A stretch of 64,000 bases of DNA. Origin: Shinisaurus crocodilurus. Lineage: Eukaryota > Chordata > Lepidosauria > Squamata > Shinisauridae. The position numbers were made by a program, and so were the translations under genes. This document shows positions 32,640-43,810 of this stretch, one piece after another (positions within the stretch are counted from its first letter, which is position 1; each line of letters begins with the position of its first letter). The notes beneath the pieces were generated by a model. It did not search any database, was not told the origin of the DNA, and saw only the letters and a list, made by a program, of their open reading frames with translations. Where the stretch lies: the NCBI GenBank assembly GCA_021292165.1, contig CM037888.1, positions 28,633,140-28,697,139 on the forward strand, written 5' to 3'.

Positions 32640-32930
32640 GGGGGGGATGGGTTTTCCCAGCAACAATATATTGTTGTGAGCTCACCCTGTGCTAATGCAA
32701 AAAGTATTTTGGGGTGACTTGGTCTTGCATGAGGAATTCAGATTCATTAACTTTACCAAAGACCTGCTCCTGGTGGAGATGAACACTGCTAGAACTGGTT
32801 TGTGTTAATATGGATCGACACAGCAGCCTGCATTTTTGGATTCTCTTTGGGGGCACTGCTATGGGGAGTGCCCAGATGAGCACCTGCGCTTCAAAATTTA
32901 CCATGATGCCACTGAATAAACATATATTCA
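32640..32930. repeat. Family O repeat
   Basis: Collinear with 63195-63470: CCCAGCAACAATATATTGTTG, GTGATGCAAAn, GACTTGGTC, CTCCTGGTGG, CTGCTAGAACTG, TATGGATCGACACAGC, GAGCACCTGCGCTTC. 14838-14930 is a third, partial copy. It contains a short internal inverted repeat ACAATATATTGT. Class unknown. Confidence 0.7.
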
Positions 32931-32955
32931 CGAACTGGATTATATAGTACCTAAC

Positions 32956-34140
32956 TTGGTAACTTACAAAGTATCGTCAGCTGAATATATATATCTGGAC
33001 TTCAGCAAAGCTTTCGACAAAGTGCCTCATGATATCCTGATTAGTAAGCTAGCTAAGAGTGGGCTAGATGGAACAACTATCAGGTGGATCCACAATTGGC
33101 TACAGAATCGGACTCAAAGAGTGTTTATCAATGGTTCCTTCTCAAACTGGGGAGAGGTAACGAGCGGGGTACCACAGGGCTCGGTCCTGGGCCCGGTGCT
33201 CTTCAACATTTTTATTAATGACTTGGATCAGGAGGTACAGGGAATGCTTATCAAATTTGCAGATGACACAAAGTTGGGTGGAACAGCTAATACTCTGGAA
33301 GACAGAAACAAATTCAAAGTGACCTCGATAGGCTGGAGCGCTGGGCCGAAAACAACAGAATGAAATTTAATAGGGATAAATGCCAAGTGCTGCACCTAGG
33401 GAGAGGAAACCAAATGCAGAGTTACAGAATGGGGGACACTTGGCTCAACAATACTACAAGTGAGAAGGATCTTGGAAACTGAATATGAGCCAGCAATGCG
33501 ATGTGGCTGCAAAGAAGGCAAATGCAATTTTGGGCTGTATTAATAGAAGTATGGCTTCCAAATCGCGGGAAGTGATAATTCCCCTTTACTCAGCACTGGT
33601 TAGGCCTCATCTTGAGTACTGCGTCCAGTTCTGGGCACCTCACTTTAAGAAGGACATAGACAAACTGGAGAGGGTTCAGAGGAGGGCAACAAGGATGATA
33701 AAGGGACTGGAAACAAGGCCCTATGAGGAGAGACTGAAAGAACTGGGCATGTTTAGCCTTCAGAAGAGGAGACTGAGGGGAGATATGATCACACTCTTCC
33801 AGTATTTGAAGGGATGTCACACAGAGGAGGGCCAGGATCTCTTCTCGTTCATCCCAGTTTGCAGGACACGGAATAATGGGCTCAAGTTACAGGAACCTAG
33901 ATTCCACCTAAACATCAGGAAAAATTTCCTGACTGTCAGAGCAATAAGACAATGGAATCAACTACCTAGGGAGGTGGTGGGCTCTCCCACTTTGGAGGCA
34001 TTCAAGGTGCAGCTGGACAGACATCTGTCAGAGATGCTTTGACCTAGATTCCTGCATTGAGCAGGGGGTTGGACTCGATGGCCTTGTAGGCCCCTTCCAA
34101 CTCTACTTTTCTATGATTCTATGATTCTATGATTCTATGA
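32956..34140 (+). pseudogene. CR1 LINE with reverse transcriptase FADD box, 5' truncated
   Basis: Frame 32956-33363 encodes [16 protein letters not shown] (RT block with catalytic D), [20 protein letters not shown], and FADDTKLGG, the catalytic (F/Y)xDD motif. A frameshift follows at about 33300, and a 16-bp deletion near 33475 relative to 4340-4365 breaks the thumb region. Frame 33485-34039 then gives the C-terminus through [10 protein letters not shown] and [17 protein letters not shown]. The 3' UTR ends GGTTGGACTCGATGGCC and four ATTCTATG units. Not active. Confidence 0.95.
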
Positions 34141-34371
34141 ATGCAAAACAGGTCATCTCAGGCAATCTGTAGAAGGCATTCCAGAGAGTGTGGGCAAAGC
34201 ATGTGGGAAAGTTATTCTTTTTTTATCTCTGGAGGTTCATGGGAGGAGCTGGGGAAGGAAAGGGATCAGTAGTTGGGGAGTTAACTTTTCTTGGAACACC
34301 TGAGGGATATCACATAGACAGGGGAATAAGCCATTAGAACCTACCAATGACCCGGTGAGGTGAATTAGAGG

Positions 34372-34517
34372 CAGGGCTTTTTTTCTGGGGGAACTCACCG
34401 GAACTGAGTTCCAGCACCTTTTCTTCTATTAATTGCATTACAATTTAATCGCCATCTACTCCCGAGGAAATGTAATCCAAGAGTTCCGGTACCTTTTTCT
34501 CCAGAAAAAAAGCACTG
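34372..34517. mobile_element. Family E palindromic hAT MITE, perfect TSD
   Basis: 146 bp, CAGGGCTTTTTTTCTGG to CCAGAAAAAAAGCACTG, with GGAACT and AGTTCC arms inside. Flanked by ATTAGAGG on both sides (34364-34371, 34518-34525). Confidence 0.95.
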
Positions 34518-34574
34518 ATTAGAGGTGTGAATGGAGCAATATATTCTGCGTTTCCTGTGAGACTAGAATAAGTA

Positions 34575-35152
34575 CGGATGTGTGAGGAATCTGATGGATT
34601 TTCTTGACCCGGCCCTGCGGATTCTGTTCCGTCAACCCTGCGCTGGCACTGACGCAATCTGATGTGAGGCAAGCCAGCACATGGGCTCCTGTTTTTAAAG
34701 CAGGCTGCAATTTGCGTTTTGTTTTTGTTTTTTTAAGCCATGGGAATTTGCGCGCAAACTTTGGCCCTCCGCTCCACAAATCTGCGCAAGTTGCGGAGCG
34801 GAGGCCCAAATTCTGCACAAATCTGAAATTAATTGTCAGGAAATTCAAGGTGGCCAAGGTGGAGCGTGTGCATATGGAGTGAGAGGAGGAGGCTTCCATA
34901 CTTCTCATGTTCAAATGCTACAACAAGAACAACAACAAGAACTCACATTGAACGAGCCAGCCCCGATTTGCGCAAATTGCGCAAGAGATATGCTGTTCTC
35001 ACTTCTCAGCTCCATATTTGCGCGTATATTTCGAGCAATTTCACAGAAACTGGGGGCGGGGATGACTCGGCCCACTTTTGGCCATCGGGTCGGAAATGTG
35101 TCAAAAGTCTGTCAAGCTCAAACGGAATGAATTTTCCAGTGTCGCCCACCCC
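34575..35152. mobile_element. Long MITE, family H (second copy)
   Basis: Shares GGATGTGTGAGGAATCnnATGGATTTT, CAACCCTGCGCTGGC and CAGGCTGCAATTTGCG with 13895-14485, and CCATCGG...TCGGAA with its 3' part. Ends at GCCCACCCC followed by TA. The AACAACAAGAACAAC run and reading frames inside are incidental. Confidence 0.65.
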
Positions 35153-35159
35153 TAGGAGT

Positions 35160-36120
35160 AAGTAAAAGAGAAACATCTTCAGTGGATTCATGCAAAATGC
35201 AACCTATGTGAGGCCTTGTTTGGGGGACCATGGACAAAGAGAAGCCCTATTCATGCAGTCCACATCTGAGTAGACTAAACGTGTGAGGAGGGGGAGCCCC
35301 ACCCTCTCTACTCATGGAGGGCAACTTTCTGACAAGGAGAACCCAACCTTCTGCATCCACGGCGTCTCTCCACGCAATTTTGGATGCGTCCAAATGATTC
35401 AATCTTCATTTTGAGCACAGTCTTCCAGCGTTCCAGATCACAAGGAGAACCCCCACAGGCACAGGAGGCTCTCCTTTTTAGGAAGTCGCCCTGCAGAAGT
35501 AGAGGGCAATGGAAACACAGAAGGAGGGGAGGGACTAGCGTGCTACCCATCCTCGCACATTTAGTCCGTTCAGATGTAGAACACCTGAAAAGAACTAGCG
35601 TCTTCTGGCAGAAATGGGGAATTTAGTTGAGAAGCAAGAGGCTTGGGGCTTTTGTTACAACCCCTCACCAGAACATCTCTACTGGCCTGACTGGAGCATC
35701 CTTTCAACTGTACACTGAATTCGTAAAAACCTGGTGTGTTTTCTTTGAGTGGGGAGGGCATCCATTGCAAATGCTGACGCTAGGCAACACTGCTGAGATT
35801 TTCTCATTGTGGGAAACACAGCTGCATCGTGCACAGCGAGGGAGGAGGCTACTTTTTTAAGAGGTGTGATGTGATTCTTCTTGTATTATTTATTCTCCTT
35901 ATTTATTTTCTCCATGACCTTCCACACCGTAGCTTGACACAGAGGGGAGAACAACCCTGGCTGGCAATGGGAAGGAAATAATCTAACAAAGAACACATGT
36001 ATACAAACAATTTCCTTGCTGGTAAATCCCTCAATTCCCCTCACTAATATCAGAGTGATACTCTTTTCTTCCATTCTGGCTCACTCCTGCAGGGACCAAG
36101 TAAGGGCTAATCACCCAGAT
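35160..36120. other. Mostly single-copy tract without a supported gene
   Basis: No recognised repeat. Frames at 35308-35860 overlap in different phases on both strands and have no domain. Confidence 0.3.
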
Positions 36121-36639
36121 AATGCAATGCAGCTGGAGCAGTTGGGGGGGGACGGGGGGGGGGGGGACGGGACACATCACTTTAACATAAGTTGACTGTG
36201 GTTTTACTTACATACAAGACAGGATTACAACTGCTGCCAGGAGAGAAAGGGAGGGGGAGTGCCAGCAGGTAAACATCCTGGGAAGAAACATGAGATAAAT
36301 TCAATTCTAATGATAATATCAATAATTTTCTTTATATATCAGTCCTTCTATTGACTCCAGGATCCATCAACCCAAAAATCTTTTAGATAGAAATATATAG
36401 CTTCAGATATACACAGTAGTAGCAGTTGATTTTTGCCTGTAGGTCCATACAAAGCCACTGTGTATGGCAAGGTATGTTCATGAACATTCTAACTCCTGAG
36501 GGAGAAAGTGTCTGTGTTGGAACATTAAAAAAAGCAGTGCAATTTTAAAAAAATTCTGACTTATTGTGACTGCGGGAGCATGCTGGTGCATGGTCCCTGG
36601 CCACTCCTGCTGCAAATGAGAGCAGCTAAACAACCCACA

Positions 36640-36836
36640 GATCTTCAGTCCGTGGTTTGTTTAGCATTACCTGAGAACCAGGAGTTCTGACTTGTCTGTC
36701 CCCCAACAAGCCAGAGGGAAAAAAATATGGCTTGTTCTTGGGTTATTTCTCTGGTTTGTTGGAGGAGGAACAAGCCAGAGTTCCTGATTCACACATAAAA
36801 CTAAACAAACCATGGACTGAAGTGCTGTGGTTTATA
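36640..36836. mobile_element. Imperfect palindrome, probable MITE
   Basis: Left arm TCTTCAGTCCGTGGTTTGTTTAG (about 36645) pairs with right arm CTAAACAAACCATGGACTGAAG (about 36805). Inner arms AACAAGCCAGAG / CTCTGGTTTGTTGG also pair. Long termini and target duplication were not defined. Confidence 0.6.
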
Positions 36837-36837
36837 T

Positions 36838-36857
36838 ACTACTACTACTACTACTAC

Positions 36858-36888
<31 letters not shown>
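36838..36888 (+). repeat. (ACT)n-(AAT)n microsatellite
   Basis: Seven ACT units followed by about ten AAT units. Confidence 0.95.
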
Positions 36889-36894
36889 TTTAAA

Positions 36895-37345
36895 AAATAT
36901 ATTATTTCTTACCCGCCTCTCCGCTTGGATCAAGGCGGGGAACAACAATAAATATAAAATGCATAAACTGATTATAAAATGCATAAATAAATAAAATATT
37001 TATGCAATAAATATAAAATGCATAAACTGATTAAAACATATTATTAAAACATTCTTTTAAAACTTTTTAAAATATCTTAAAATTCCTAAGGTTCCACTGA
37101 GTAGGCCTGCCGGAGGAGATCAGTCTTTATGGCCTTTTTAAATGCCAAAAAATTATTCAATTGACGAGTCTCCTCCGGCAGGCTATTCCACAGTCTGGGA
37201 GCAGCAGAAGAGAAGGTCCTCTGGGTAGTACTCGCCAGCCTGGTCTTGGCTGACTGGAGTAAATTCCTTCCAGAGGACCTAAGTGTGCGGGGTGGATTGT
37301 ATGGGATTGTAGCCATTCAGTGATCGGGCGGCATACAGCATGCTG
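36895..37345 (-). pseudogene. L2-type LINE C-terminus and 3' UTR, reverse orientation
   Basis: The minus frame 37316-37086 encodes TRLASTTQRTFSSAAPRLWN, SLPEETRQLNNFLAFKKAIK, TDLLRQAY, the terminal WNSLP / FKxxLKTxL pattern of L2-clade ORF2. Downstream on that strand, the 3' UTR ends CCGCCTTGATCC...GAGAGGCGGGTAAG. Confidence 0.75.
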
Positions 37346-37967
37346 TTGCATTCACAATATATATTTTTTTTAATTCTAGGTTATTGTGATGTGCAAACTG
37401 TGCCACTGTGAGAGAAGCAAAAGGTCAGTTTGACTGAGAGGGAAAAGTCAACATAAGGCCTATCAGCAGGAAGGGAAGGCTGGCCTTTTCAGGAAGGAAA
37501 AGGAGAAGTAATTGCACTTTGGAGGCTGGAATACTGGATCTTCTGTATGACATGCTGTACCAAAAGTACCGTACACTGCCAATTACTACCAGTAGGATCA
37601 AAGAGCAGTACACCAGTTCTTCAGTAATAAGAGCTATATTTGTGAGATAACATATGGTACTTGCAAGAAAATCTGTCTGTCCTTCCATTATTTGGAGAAC
37701 AACACAGGTGAATTGGAAGGAAGGGGGTACTGAAAAATAATTGACTCGCTGCATCATTTACTCAAGACTCCCATCATCCCCATGGCCCATTAACTTGGAA
37801 AGTTTGATAAGGTGGGTGTTATTAGTGATAAATGCCCCCAGCAGCAAGAGTTCGGTCTGGTGGGGAGACAGATGCATTGCTGGAGGACAGATTGCCTCTT
37901 GCTAATTGTGCCGGCTTCATCTCCCAATCTCCCCATGAATCAGTCAGGCTGGCAAATGGGCAGCCAA

Positions 37968-38012
<45 letters not shown>
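37968..38012 (+). repeat. (ATG)n microsatellite
   Basis: Fifteen ATG/GAT units. Poly-Met and poly-Asp readings are artefacts. Confidence 0.97.
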
Positions 38013-38439
38013 CTTTATCCTAATGGGTTCAGAGATGGCGGAGCAAGCAGCCAACCTTGTAATGACTGCATCCCAAGCTTGCCACACAAACTCAAAGAGG
38101 AGTGAGGACCGCTTCCCTCGGCAGGTGATGCTGGGCTGTGGGCTGCAGAGATGGGGACCAGGAGGCTGGCATCCCTGGGACTGGAGCCCAAGGTGAGTGA
38201 AGCAAGTAGGGGAGTAAGAGCCAAGGATGGTGGACAGACAGACAAGGACAAGCTGCTACAGCCAGGCAAAGCCCAGACCAGAAATGGAAGGTTGTCTAGC
38301 CCTACCTGGTCAGGGGAGAGATTAGCCAGCTGCCTGGTGTATGTGGGGGCCCCTGGAGCATGTAAAAAAACCACACACACAAGGCAGCTCACAACGTAAT
38401 CAAACCTTAACCTTTGGACTAATCCATCACAATTTTGTG

Positions 38440-38880
38440 CACGACCCATCAATCGTGCACATTTTTAAAATGTACACACTTTCTCCCATTGATTAAACGT
38501 GTTTGTGCAAATTTTTTCAGAAGTACACATTTTTTTTCATGCACATTCTTCAAATGCAGGGCTTTTTTTTGTTCCTTGAATTGCATCACAAGCTTGGAAA
38601 TATATAGACTTCAGCAGCAGATTGGCTCACGCATGGCTCAGCTTGTCTGAGTGTGGAAAGCTAAGCAGGGTCAGGCCTGGTTATTACCTGGATGGGAGAC
38701 CCCTCCTCTAGCTTCCTGCACTGAGCAGGGGGGTTGGACTCGATAGGCCTCGTAGGCTCCTTCCAACTCTATGATCTATGAAATCTATGAAATTGCATTT
38801 AGGTCCACCTTTGGTTCCAGGAGGTAGAAATTAGGTAAATGAACTAAAACTAATTTCTCATACATCCCTACGTAATAGCC
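38440..38880. repeat. Family R2 repeat interrupted by a 5S-CR1 SINE
   Basis: Words AATGTACACAC, TTTTTTCAGAAGTACACATTTT, ATATAGACTTCAGCAGCAG and CTAATTTCTCATACATCCCT occur in the same order on the reverse strand of 54070-54835. The SINE at 38624-38790 sits between AGCAGCAGATT and GAAATTGCATT. Confidence 0.6.
38624..38790 (+). mobile_element. 5S rRNA-headed SINE with CR1 tail, copy 4
   Basis: GGCTCACGCATGGCTCAGC start, then GCTAAGCAGGGTCAGGCCTG and TTACCTGGATGGGAGACC. The CR1 tail runs GCACTGAGCAGGGGGGTTGG to TCTATGATCTATGAAATC. One extra G lies in the G-run and there are few other changes against copies 2 and 3. Confidence 0.9.
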
Positions 38881-39540
38881 AGAAAGTAGCATGAAAATCC
38901 TTTTATAAATCAACGAATAAAAATCCTGGCTCAATGCACTTTTGATCTGATCCAGCAGGAGTCTTTTTAAGTTCACTCCTGAACTGTTAGGTTTTCTGTG
39001 TGCTCCATCTGCCCGGCCTCTCTCCCTGGACCCTGTCCAACTCAAAAGTTGTCAGCCCATGCCTCGTGTTACTTCGAAGCCACAAAGAGCAATGCCTCCT
39101 CTGTTGTGGCTCCTGCTTAGTAGAAATCCCTTCCCTAGAGAAGCACGCCCTGCTGGTTCTGCCAGTTTTTTCAGAAGGCAGGGGTGGAGCAGATCAAGGC
39201 AGGGCGAATTGAGTGACTGTGATTGCTTCACCCAGGACTCTAGAGAAGATCAGTTGACACTTTCCCTCTCCTTCCAGGATTTTGGGACTGGTGGGTGCAA
39301 AGAAGACTTGTCTGCTGATTACTTAATACGTTGGTTTTCTTGCTGTGTTGGGTGATCCTTATTTTCTCTGCCTGTTCTTTTTATCGCTGCATTTATTTGA
39401 TTCTTTTTTAAAAACACTACGGACTGCCGTATGAGCTTCTGGGAGAGTGTGGGGAGAGCTGAGTGCCAGGAAATAAATGTAAAATAAATAAATGAATAAA
39501 ACTTATTGTGTGGTGGTTTTAAAAACAAACAAACAAGTAC

Positions 39541-39712
39541 TACCGTATTTTTCCGTGTATAAGACGCCCCCATGTATAAGACGCCCCCCACTGGACAGTT
39601 TCGCAACTGCATGGTTCTCTCCTTGGCTTACTTCCATGTATAAGACGACCCTCAATTTTTAGTCTAACAATTTTAGGAAAAAGTATAGTCTTATACATGG
39701 AAAAATACTGTA
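39541..39712. mobile_element. Palindrome-ended DNA transposon MITE (TACCGTATTTTTCC type)
   Basis: Terminal inverted repeats of about 25 bp: TACCGTATTTTTCCGTGTAT... (39541-39565) and ...ATACATGGAAAAATACTGTA (39688-39712). An inner TGTATAAGACG repeat occurs three times. AGTAC is directly repeated on both sides (39536-39540, 39713-39717). Similar repeats are known in many vertebrates. Confidence 0.85.
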
Positions 39713-39719
39713 AGTACAG

Positions 39720-40560
39720 TACCCTTGCACTGGACCATATAGCTGAGCCACTTTTTCAGGAGATGCCGGCTGTCTTTGCTTGCCTCTCCAAATTTTATGC
39801 AAGAAGATGCCGGCTCATTCCACTTTGAATCATATTTTCAGCTCGGTTGAGAGAATGGACACCATTTCCCAGCAATGCAACTGTGTGAAAATATTTAGTA
39901 ACACAACCATCTCTATCAGTCTTCTCATGGGGGTGGGGTGGGAAGCCTCCTCCCTTTCAACTGTGCTTTTCTAAAAGACCCCCCGAGTGTCAAATTCTGC
40001 AAGGATCAGCTGGAGGACAATTGAGTCGATGAAAGATTGTTCACTTTTCACACCATTCATTAGCTGCCCCTGTAAAACTTGCACTGGCATCGCAACAAGA
40101 CGTGCAAAGACCGCCTTTTGGTCAGGACTGAGCCATGCAGCCCAAACGTGCAATGTGCAGCTTGCAGGCGCATAATGCCCCTCTCTTTTCAACATTACAC
40201 CTGCTGAATAGGTCAGCTTGAGCCAGGAATCAGATGTTTGACTTTGGTATTATTCAGGCAAGAGAACCCAACTTTCTTTGGCTCCTCTTGAACTAGCATT
40301 CAGTTCCCGTACATTATTTTATTTAATTAAGGACACCTGAACCCATAACGGAGTCCGAGCCCAACACAGTTCACTCCGTTGATGCTGTGCTAACAACAAC
40401 AAAGAGGGAGGGGGGAAGAAAAATAACACCCAAAGTGTTTCTCACTTCCAGATAAACTTGGCTCTTCAGTGCTGAGGAAATGAAAGCAAATAGAGAGACT
40501 TAAAAAAAAAAAATTGGTCAAATGGAACACTCCTGCCATGGCTGGCCTTAGCTGTTGCAG
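39720..40560. other. Repeat-free island, candidate conserved noncoding element or unknown exon
   Basis: Complex sequence. At 39985-40195 both strands are open for more than 60 codons (minus 74 codons; plus 62). This could be chance, a conserved element, or an exon, but I see no family motif and no convincing splice pair, so I do not call a gene. Confidence 0.3.
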
Positions 40561-40971
40561 TACATGGATTTTTAAATTAAATGTCAAATATAATTTGGCA
40601 CAAAAGGTGTGGGGCTGCCCTTAGAGAAAATGTGACACCTTGGGTTTAATGGTTTCCTGTAGCTGTCTAGGGCTTGAATGGAACAGAGTCCAAGTTTTCC
40701 CCATACAGAGCTTCTTGCAAGTAAACTAGAAGAATTGGCCTGCCCAGTGGACGGCGTGTATAGTCCAGGATACCAGGCCATTGGGAGGTGTTCGGTAAGG
40801 ACCAGGCAGCCACCCGCTAAGTCTTCCATTCTGTCCAACATTTCACAGATAAAAATAGAGGCAACCTTGTCTCACCTTGGTCCCTCTCGCATCCATCCAG
40901 CACTCTACTGCCAAAACCTATTCACCTCTCTCGTTGCTCTGGTCGTAGGGTTCCCCCACCAGTCCCTACAC

Positions 40972-41136
40972 CAGAGATGGCGAAATTCTTTCAGTCCGAA
41001 GGCTGAATTCAATTTCCGAGATGTTTGGGGCGGGGGAGGTAAATTTCAGTGTTGTTGGTGGGTAGGGCCAAAGACAAAAAGGGTGAGACCAAAATATCAG
41101 AAATACCCCAAATACCAGCATATTGTGGCTTATTTT

Positions 41137-41171
<35 letters not shown>

Positions 41172-41650
41172 TAGTATTTGTATACCGCTCCATATCTAAG
41201 CAGATTCTGGAGCGGCGAACAATAAAAAGTTTTGTTTTTTTTTAAAATAGATAAATGAGTAAAAACAATGCATTGAAAACAAGGTATCATTAAAATCATG
41301 GCTGGCCAGCAAGGAAGGCTTCCCGGAACAAGGACGTCCTTAGCAGGCATCGAAAGCAACACGGTGTTGGCGCCGCCTGCCTGACCACCCAGAGGCAGGG
41401 AGTTCCACAGGAATGGAGCCGCCACATTGAAGGTGTGCGAATAGGCAGGCAGAGCGGTTCCTTCCGCTTAAAGCTCTTACTGCCAGTAAAAGGCATTCCA
41501 ACCTTTTAGAAAGGGGGAGGGGATGACGCAGAAGCCAGGAAATCGCCAAATAATTGGTGGTTAGGGAGGAGGAAGGGGCAAGGCCCCCTAGGGGTAGACT
41601 GGGACCCCAGATAGGTCATGTTTGGCCACAGGCTTGATGTTCAACACCCT
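40972..41650. mobile_element. hAT-like MITE (CAGAGATGGCGAAAT type) split by an L2 tail
   Basis: 40972-41132 and 41466-41650 are together collinear with 50265-50575 (TTTCGGAGATGCT / TTTCCGAGATG, GGGCCAAAGnCAAAnAAGG, CCAGCATATT, AAAGCTCTTACTGnCAGTAA, GGGGnAGAnTGGGACCCC). GCTTA is duplicated around the insertion (41128-41132, 41466-41470). Confidence 0.7.
41133..41465 (-). mobile_element. L2-type LINE 3' end inserted in the MITE
   Basis: Minus strand ORF words NVAAPFLWNSLPLGG and KxFLFREAFLAGQP-like in another frame, then a 3' UTR ending GCTCCAGAATCTGC...GAGCGGTATACAAATAC and (AAAT)n (41133-41174 reversed). Bounded by GCTTA duplication. Confidence 0.75.
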
Positions 41651-41654
41651 GCAC

Positions 41655-42200
41655 TGACCTCCCGGTCCCGCTCCAGCATCCTGCACAAGCTCCTCCCCCC
41701 CCCGCCTTCAAAGCCCCCCATGGCCTCGCCTTCCCCCGTCTCCCTCAGCTCTTATATCCCGAAACATCCCTGCCTGTGGTCGTTGCTCCTCCAACTCCAC
41801 CGTCCTCCACCGTCCTCCACCGTCCAAAGGTCTCCTGCTCCACCCTTCCTCCCTCGCTGCCCCGTGGGCGTGTTGGAACTGCCTCCCAGGACACCTGTGT
41901 GATGCCACCTCTCAGACTTCCTTCAAGTCCCTCCTCAAAACCCACCTTTTCCATGAAGCTTTTGGTACAGCCCTCTTGTTCCCCTGTTCTACTACTGCAA
42001 CTAAGCCTGTAACCAAGCTTAAGCACATGTAACTGAAACAACGATACTACAGCAGACGGAGCTGGCACAGCACACGTCCGTTACAGCACATGTGACTGCA
42101 ATGATTGCTTCTTCTTCCCTTGTTTATCCCAGCCTCCACTTGTGTTGAATCTTGGATTGTGAGCTCCGCGGGGCAGGGACCTGGCTGTCCTCTTGTATTC
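41655..42200 (+). mobile_element. LINE 3' fragment (L2-like)
   Basis: TCAGACTTCCTTCAAGTCCC, CTCAAAACCCACCTTTTCC, ATGAAGC (41910-41965), then TTGGATTGTGAGCTCCGCGG and GGCAGGGACC (42152-42183) are the usual landmarks of a vertebrate LINE 3' end. Frames here are antisense overlaps, not genes. Confidence 0.55.
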
Positions 42201-42207
42201 TGTAAAG

Positions 42208-42476
42208 CAGGGGTGAGCAAATTCAGGCAGTCCAGAGGGCCAATTTCCAGCCCCCAGAACCCCCTGGTGGGATGGTGGTTTGCTACCAATATTCAGCAGC
42301 AAATGTCTGTGGAGACTCAAAAAAATCCACATTTACCCTGAAAACAAGCTAATTTTGGCACTTCTGAGCTGAATTTGGCAGCAAACTGCCTATTTTGGGC
42401 AGCGGCTCAGTCAGCACAGGCCACCCTCGAGGCCTTGGGGGCTACATGCCGCCCATGGGCCACGTGTTGCTCACTG
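42208..42476. mobile_element. hAT-like MITE (CAGGGGTGAGCAA ends)
   Basis: Ends CAGGGGTGAGCAA and TTGCTCACTG inverted. Inner AGAGGGCCAATTTCCAGCCCC is also seen near 30145-30165 in the related element. Target duplication not identified. Confidence 0.6.
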
Positions 42477-42491
42477 ACCATAGTGTAGCCT

Positions 42492-42682
42492 GGTGGCCCC
42501 AATTTCAGCAGGGCTGTGTGTCCACACAGGATATCACTCTGAACTTTTTTAAAAAAAAACAAAAAAACTATCCATGGTGCTGAACCCTATCCCCAAAATA
42601 GGTTTGGCACCATGGATAGCTCCTTAAAAGTTCAGAGTGAAATCTGGAGTGGATATACAGCCCCGCTGACATTGGGGCCTCC
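42492..42682. mobile_element. Family D2 palindromic MITE
   Basis: Left GGCCCCAATTTCAGCAGGGC pairs with right GCCCCGCTGACATTGGGGCC. Inner ACTATCCATGGTGCTGAACC pairs with GGCACCATGGATAGC, around CCCCAAAATAGG. An A-rich expansion lies at 42548-42568. Related to 49601-49758. Confidence 0.8.
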
Positions 42683-42888
42683 ATAGCAACTATATTTGTA
42701 AGAACAGCAACCTTTTCTGTTTGCGACGCTCCTATTCTCACACTGAGAGGAGGACTGCCTGTTTCCATATGTACCTACCTACCCATACACCGGGTCTTCT
42801 GTGGGTGCCCCTGCCTTCTGCGGTGAGGTGCGTGTCTCCCAGCAAGAAGGTGAACGGAGAGCAAGCAGAGTAAACAGATAAGTCAGAC

Positions 42889-43242
42889 CAGCGCTGGCAT
42901 CGAGGGTAGGCATAGTTGGGCACATGCCAAGGGCCCATATCCCAGCGGACAAGAGACCCCCTGGCCTTGCTCTTCATCTTCACCACAGCCGCCTGCTTCT
43001 TCACCTGCCTCTCGCCTGGCCCTAGACAACGATAGCAGTGAGGAGAAGGAGCAGTAGATGCCACTGCCTGCCTCCTCACCTGGCTTTCTGCCTATCACGC
43101 AGGCAAGTAGTAGCGATGGGAAGACAGAGGAGGATGAGGGACAAGAACAGCTGATGACAATGGCAGTGAGAAGGTAGATTCACGGAGGGAGGGAGCCCAT
43201 TGAGGGTGTCTTGTCCCGAGGGCCCTCTGAAAGCCGGCACTG
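42889..43242 (-). mobile_element. Family F MITE-like element, copy 1
   Basis: 354 bp, ends CAGCGCTGGC and GCCGGCACTG. Its minus strand is collinear with 61346-61719 (TGAnTCTACCTTCTC, CAGCTGnTCTTGnCCCTCATCCTC, GGGCCAnGGCGAGAGG, AAGAGCAA). The parallel open frame in both copies (words ASTAP, GERxVxKQxA, KxKSR) is about 70 codons and probably incidental. Confidence 0.75.
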
Positions 43243-43259
43243 AACAAGACTTTTTGAAG

Positions 43260-43810
43260 GTCAAGAGAACGAAGTCATTTGAATGGGATGTGGGCAGAAA
43301 CAGTTAGCCAGCACAGGGAACAGAAAAGAGGGGTCATAATGACAAGCAGAATAGAATATATATAGTGACTCCCTCATCTGCCGTTTGTGTGAATTGAACC
43401 CTTTGCTTCCAGCGAGATGCAACCCTCAGAAGCCCAGGGCAGTATTTACAGCAAAGGTGTCTGTGAAGAGAGCGAAGGAAATAAAATATGATTAATTTTT
43501 TCCCTTGAAGGTATTGTTTGTGTGAACTATGTCTGAGCCAGAGGCTGCAGCAGAGCATGTATCATTTTTTTTATGGTGTGCCTGACTTTCATCCACGCAA
43601 AAGGCCGTAGGAGTTGCACGTCTGTTTGCATTCACATTTTACTGGAATTCTCACTCTCTAATCCCCGAAAAATCTCTACAGTTTACCTTTGGCAATCTGC
43701 AGTAAGGGGAAAAAAAATTATCACTCTGCTTCGGTGGAATGAGAATTAAAATCGCAGGTTAACAAAGCCTTCGATAGGCTGGGAATGCCGTCAGCAAGCT
43801 GTACACCTAC
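43260..43810. other. Repeat-free tract, candidate conserved noncoding element
   Basis: No transposon features. 43560-43790 has GAATGAGAATTAAAATCGC, GTTTGCATTCACATTTTAC and GTTAACAAAGCC words (octamer/POU-like and SOX/HNF1-like by eye). Function is inference only. Confidence 0.3.

Noticed and set aside
37168..37316. Cellular gene with a WNSLPEE motif
   Set aside because: The WNSLP...FKKAIKTDLL pattern is the C-terminus of L2-clade LINEs and a 3' UTR with the L2 end follows.
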